In this document: piece by piece, positions 59,409-64,000 of the stretch | How the letters are laid out: each line of letters begins with the position of its first letter | Position numbering within the stretch: position 1 is the first letter of the stretch | Notes under the pieces: model-generated | What the model was told of the DNA's origin: nothing | Database searches by the model: none | The model's input: only the letters and a program-made list of their open reading frames with translations | Assembly: GCA_002150815.3 (NCBI GenBank) | Contig: NDFF03000034.1 | Coordinates: 58,923-122,922 of the forward strand | Direction: 5' to 3' | Length of the DNA: 64,000 nucleotides | Origin: Grammothele lineata | Lineage: Eukaryota > Basidiomycota > Agaricomycetes > Polyporales > Polyporaceae | Program-made: the position numbers and the translations under genes

Positions 59409-60647
59409 ATGCCCATTCACTTCGAGAACGCTGGCGTCGAGAACGGCTCTGCGTTGGAGCATGCTCGTCGTAATGCTAATCGGATCACGATGCAGCGATC
59501 GGCCAGGTGGGTATATCACTCGTCCATCGCCCTGCTGCCTGCGTACGTCGTTCTCACACCACTACCCTTGCAGGGCCCAGAGCCGCGGGGAGAAATCATA
59601 CGGCACATCCGCTGGCGGACTGCCTCTGTCAAGGACTAGCAGCATCAACATCATCAGAGAAGAGCCGGAGAAGGGCGTCGTAGGGCAGCGCGGTGTAGAT
59701 TCGGAGGATGGGCTGGTGCAACCCCAGAAGTGAGTGCCCATTGACTGTCATTGGCGTGCTCAGTGCCAACTGTCCTCGTTCAGACCACCTCTGCTTGCCT
59801 GTAAAACGATCACCCGGGAAAACTCGGCACGTATCCTGGCCCAGCTCTCTTCCGGCGCAAGTCCTTCTTGCCAGACACGCCCGCCACTCCTTACCAAGAC
59901 GCCATCAGTGGGACCCTTTGGACGGTTCAACTTCCCGCCCCATTCCCGGCCTCGATACGGGATGCTAACTGTTACGCGTCAAACTGGGCCGAGGGCGTCT
60001 CCAACTCCAGAGGTTGTCGAACCTTCCCCGTGAGTATCGCCTCCCTGTATGGTCATGGTTGGGAGGTCGCTGATAGTGCTGACGGCAACATCTGTAGTCT
60101 TCTCGGCAGGTCTGATTCGGACGCAAACTTGAACGGCCCCGTTGCCTCTCGTGACTTAGAGGCACATCCTGGTAGACTCGAGTCCTCTCGTACTAAGGCA
60201 AAGCTCCGCGATACCCGTTCCGAGCGCCATCGAGATTCAGTTCCGAAGGGCGCAACCCACTGGCCGCCGTCTAACTGGCTTCTGGACTGGGCTCCCTTCC
60301 CGGTTTCGGATGGCCCCTCGGCGCGGACCTGGAACGGGGTTCCCATCCCTGACGATATCCCGCCCTCAGACGTATGGGCCCACCTCGTAAACTCAAACAA
60401 CGTGCTCAACAAGTGCCTCTGGGGCGGGTGTGCGCGCCGCGGCAAACGTATGTCCGTGCAGCAACTCGCCCGGCACGTCGCAGGCGCGCACCTAGGTGCG
60501 ACGCTGACGTGTGTGGAATGCGGGCACACTGTACCCGCAGAGGACCGCGCGAGGGGGAAGAGGCACGAGCCGGGGTGTCGCTATGCTGCGACATCATCAC
60601 GCCAAAACATGGGCGATGAATGTTCAGAGAACCAGCCTGAGGCTTGA
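59409..60647 (+). CDS. Lineage-specific double Cys/His finger protein, array copy 3
   Basis: Exons 59409-59506, 59574-59729, 59784-60029 and 60098-60647 give 349 residues. It begins MPIHFENAGVENGSALEHAR. The N-terminal two thirds are Ser/Arg/Pro-rich and look disordered. The C-terminal module reads WLLDWAPFPVSDGPSARTWN then GVPIPDDIP, CLWGGC, LARHVAGAHLGATLTCVECG and GKRHEPGC, the same order as copies 1 and 2. It is shorter than copies 1 and 2 and lacks both the QMGF repeats and the acidic tail. Confidence 0.78.
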
Positions 60648-61269
60648 GATCCGGGACTGGCCGGGCCAGCTATGACACTGTTATCGCCGGTTGGCACAAG
60701 ATTGGCACGACATGTTCGTAGTGTTGAACATGCGATACTTATCGCCATTATTAGACGCTCTTTATAGGTTATTTGTATCTTCCACTGAATGACACACTCC
60801 TTATATCATGAACTAGTTTCTACCTGTCTACTGTCAGCCTGCTGAGCAGAACAAAACCCAAACTTCGAAACAAAGATTTGGAGTATTTCGACTCGAATGT
60901 GACCTTTTTGGGCACGTGCCTGTGACGTTTCGCGCCCCGCCGTGCCTGGAAGGACGGTTGGCGGTCTCTTTCCGTTCGACTCCGCTCCCCCTCGGATCTG
61001 GAACCGCACTGTTTACAGCTTAAGCTCTGCTTGTGCCGTCGTGGGGACATATGCGCGGGCTCTTCATGGATCATTACATAGTAGACGGCACGAGGTCATA
61101 GTTGGTACGTCACTCTTCTTTGTTATCGACGGTAGTCGTCGCTAAATGGTTAGTGGTCGGTCCATGAACATCTGACAGCTACAACAAGTAATCACTCCTG
61201 CCTCTACGCTTTACGCTAGGGCTCGCACAGTCAGTTTGGTGTTCCCTGACGAACACAGTCACCATAACA
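60648..61269. other. Intergenic between array copies 3 and 4
   Basis: About 620 nt, AT-richer than the coding flanks. Nothing recognisable. Confidence 0.4.
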
Positions 61270-62650
61270 ATGTCAGATTGGCGTAGATGGCAAGTCAACG
61301 GCTTCCGTGAACGATTAGTACAGGAAACCCTTGTAATCCGACGTCAGATATCAACACTTGAGGCCCACAGAACGTTCGCCGCCCTCCGACTGACGACCGT
61401 ATATTGGGAAGAATGGTCTCTGCATGTCGATTCAGACGCAGAGTCGGAGTTATGCAGCTACCGCAGTAAGTAATCATCGCTCCCTTTCGACCCCCGCCTT
61501 CTCGGTCTGGTATTACCATATACAGCGTGTGCACCTGGTTACCGTCCCGTAGAATGCCGACCAGAGCTTTTGAACGCGGTCACGAGATGTCCATCGCATT
61601 ATAATCGAGAGGCGGTCCTTCAATATTGCTTCAACCCGTACGTCTTCCATACGCCACTCCAATCGTCGCCACTCGCACCTCGAATATCGACACACCTTCA
61701 ACTTGAAGTTTTCACTCCTATCTGCTGCGCTCGCTAGAATGTCGGCTTATCACGGCACATTCGACTTCATGTTTGGGTAAGGGCTACATTGCTTCCGACT
61801 AACGAACGGCGAGGCTGATTTATCTCTTTGATAAAGGTATCCTTTCCAAGGCCAGACACTCCACATGGGAGCTCTGATCCGTGCGCGTCTAGAGGCGAAC
61901 GAGTGCGCTTCCTAGACACACCTATCTCTCGGGCATGTGACTCACAGGTACTTCAAGCCCCCAACTAGATGATGACCTCTCAGACGTCTCGATGCTGGAC
62001 CCAGCGCCGGCCGATGAAATGGACGAATACTATGATCCCTTAATGCTCGGCGTTGACACATTGGTACACCGCTTATCTCTTATGTTCGAGGCTATGTTAA
62101 TCCTTATTATCAGGCCGCGGACCGTCGCAATGATCTCATACGCTGTGAAGAGGCGGTCACAAAACTCTCTATGTCTTCTGAGCCAGCGCCGACACCCGAC
62201 AGACCCTCAACGAGGAAAATGTCACTCCGCGAGTCCCTTATTCTGCGCCAGATACCCGTCTCCGTGAATAGCGCCCCTGCGACCCCGCAAGACCCCCCGG
62301 TCTCGGCGAAGCCCGCACTGACAAAGCGTGATCCCGAACATCCTCCACCTGGAGTACGACTGGTTCAGCGCCTCGACTGGGACAGACCTCCCCTGTGGAA
62401 CGGGGAGCCCATCGAACCGTCACCGTTGGGTATCATTCACCAGCACCTGCTGGACAAGTACCAGCCGCAGCCCGAGGACCACCTGACTTGCGGGCTTGAC
62501 GGGTGCGGGAGCGTCATCAAGCGCGATTCCTTCCGTGATCACCTCCGGAGCTCGCTGCATTTTGACTTGCGCTGGCAGTGCACGCGTTGCACGTATAAAG
62601 CGTCGGTTAAGGGTTTCAAGGTCGGCCATTGGTGCCGTGAAGGGGTGTGA
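61270..62650 (+). CDS. Lineage-specific double Cys/His finger protein, array copy 4
   Basis: Proposed exons 61270-61465, 61526-61637, 61738-61776, 61837-61880, 61948-62063 and 62114-62650 join in frame to 347 residues. It begins MSDWRRWQVNGFRERLVQET, a helix-rich start with Cys residues (CAPGYRPVEC). An acidic stretch follows (LDDDLSDVSMLD). The module reads VQRLDWDRPPLWNGEPIEPS, CGLDGC, FRDHLRSSLHFDLRWQCTRC and KVGHWC. The small exons 3 and 4 are the least certain part; the last exon is firm. This copy has the most diverged second finger. Confidence 0.7.
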
Positions 62651-62949
62651 ATCCAATGTCATCTAGTTTTTGGTTCCCGAGGTTCTCTGGCTTCTTGTAA
62701 TTAGATCACTTCACACACATCAATTTGAACGACTCGTTATTTCCGTAGAGGCCAGACTCCGGGTGACGGTGGGATGGGGCGAAACAAGTAGCATCAATGT
62801 TCCGTAGGACACTTCGCGCAGTCAAAACGAACCACCCTCGCGGTTTTACTTTGGACCTGCTAAGGCTTCCGTGGACGATTCAATAGAACCGTCGAACTGC
62901 AGTTGGGCACTAGCGCGCTGAAGGGGCAAAGGGAAAAAATGGTAACCAA

Positions 62950-63038
62950 TACCCCCAGCGGGACTCGAACCCGCAACCTCCAGATTACCCCGAGACTCGA
63001 GTAGAAGTCTGACGTCATAACCATTAGACAATGGGGGC
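62950..63038 (-). tRNA. tRNA-Arg (UCU) with 16-nt intron
   Basis: Reads leftwards from 63038. The 7-bp acceptor stem GCCCCCA/TGGGGGT has G-U as its first pair. The A box TGTCTAATGG and B box GGTTCGAGTCC are clear, and the T stem GCGGG/CCCGC is perfect. The anticodon stem TCAGA/TCTGG encloses CT-TCT-A, then 16 nt (CTCGAGTCTCGGGGTA), then A. That places an intron after position 37, the standard nuclear site, and gives anticodon UCU. The discriminator base is A. Confidence 0.88.
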
Positions 63039-63706
63039 TCTAGGACCTTTTCCTTACACGCACCTATGGACGTAGCAGCACTTCAAGGGGCAATCAAAAG
63101 TCCACGGGAAGATGCGCAAAGTTCCAAGTTGAGGTTTCAGGTTTTCACTCTGCCTCTTGTTGTTCCATGAACCCATCCTGCCCACTCAACGCACCCTGCA
63201 AGCATACTCGCACCCGGGAATATGTTTCAGTAGATTGACACGCACTACTCAGCTTCACAGGTTGAGCAGAAAGCGGCCGATGCCGCCACATCTCTTCCAT
63301 CAGCAATAAATTGCGCGGTCTTTGCCCGCCTTAAACTGTGTGAGCGGTCTTAGCGTGTCTTAATTCCTCTGTTTACATATTTTCGCTCACTTTTGAGTTC
63401 TAAATAAGGCCGAATCAGACGAAATAAGACACTCAAAGACTCTGTAAGGTGAGCTCACAGACAATTTAGGATGTTAAGACTGGCTAAGGTGAAGATAAGG
63501 CGATGCAATTTATTCCTGATGCTCTGCATTGTTCAGTTTGGCAGTGGAAAACCACTATCAGTCCTCTGGCGTTCGACCCTCTGTGGCGTTCCTCCGACAA
63601 GAAAACGTTGAAGGAGATGCTACAATATGCACAAAAGTAAGTCTGCTTTCCTTGCGCTTTTCAAAGCCACTCGCTGGCGCTTAGCCATCTGCACGGTCGG
63701 ACCTCG
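63039..63706. other. Intergenic between tRNA gene and possible LTR
   Basis: AT-rich, with no open frame or motif that I can support. Confidence 0.4.
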
Positions 63707-64000
63707 TGTCACGGCAGGTGCCGCCACAAGGACAAACAAACAAAGAAAGCGCTGGGCTTACTTGTGGGGCAAACAAACAGAGGTGTCACGATGGTGTGCA
63801 AACAGGGGTGTGACGAGGGGCAGTGCCGTTAGGCTGCAAGTAAGGCAGGAGTCTAGCAAAGAGGATAGATTGGAGGAGGACTCCGAGGTACAGAGGAGGG
63901 GATAACAGAAGAACAAGTCTGCCCTCTCAGGGTCAGACAGGGGGTCCTTATATACATGTGGGGGGTCTACAATACACTACCTATGATTGGACGCTAAAGA
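63707..64000 (+). mobile_element. Possible 5' end of a solo or complete LTR (cut by window edge)
   Basis: The sequence from 63707 begins TGTCACGGCAGGTGCC, a start common in fungal LTRs. It has a purine-rich body and a TATATA box at 63949-63954 as expected for an LTR promoter. It lies 670 nt from a tRNA gene. The other end and any target duplication are outside the window, so the call is tentative. Confidence 0.35.

Noticed and set aside
63627..63905. 92-residue plus-strand open frame near the right edge
   Set aside because: It spans the presumed LTR start and has Arg/Gln-rich, repeat-like composition with no domain.

Overview
The window is nuclear DNA of a filamentous basidiomycete, most likely an Agaricomycete. 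It is GC-rich. Genes are split by many short introns, mostly 50-65 nt with GT(A/G)(A/T)G donors and CTAAC/CTGAC-like branch sites, and lie on both strands at high density. Typical families of the group are present: a GMC-type alcohol oxidase, secreted S28 and S10 serine carboxypeptidases, a GH85 endoglycosidase and a QDE-1-type RNA-dependent RNA polymerase. All coordinates are exon-based readings made by eye.

Layout. 1-1364 (-): 5' part of a secreted, Kex2-type repeat peptide precursor built from repeated phase-0 exons; it runs off the left edge. 1365-3911: gene-poor. 3912-6476 (-): multi-pass membrane protein. 7067-9722 (-): alcohol oxidase. 9723-11977: gene-poor. 11978-16069 (+): RNA-dependent RNA polymerase that appears spliced to a disordered tail with two Cys/His motifs. 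16757-23971: two S28 peptidase paralogues (-) flanking a divergent histone H4/H3 pair. 24919-28768: Impact-domain protein (-), unknown protein (+), PdxT/Sno glutaminase (-). 29256-31326 (+): two-RRM hnRNP. 31617-34243 (-): GH85 ENGase. 34471-38283 (-): CstF-77/Rna14. 38551-43955 (+): large ARM/PH/coiled-coil protein resembling the meiotic axis protein SYCP2/Red1. 44141-46047 (-): p31comet-like HORMA protein. 47143-49951 (+): S10 carboxypeptidase. 51188-62650 (+): tandem array of four diverged genes sharing an uncharacterised double Cys/His finger. 62950-63038 (-): intron-containing tRNA-Arg(UCU). From 63707: probable start of an LTR.

The strongest candidate for an undescribed system is the peptide precursor at the left edge. 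A signal peptide and short pro-region are followed by at least 14 copies of a His-flanked Gly/Ser/Arg peptide separated by Arg-Arg processing sites. The introns sit exactly on repeat boundaries, so whole exons act as peptide cassettes. Second come the tandem zinc-finger family and the RdRP fusion. Third is the pairing of two HORMA-pathway candidates, SYCP2/Red1-like and p31comet-like, as convergent neighbours. Most other genes are ordinary housekeeping or secretory genes with no evident joint pathway.
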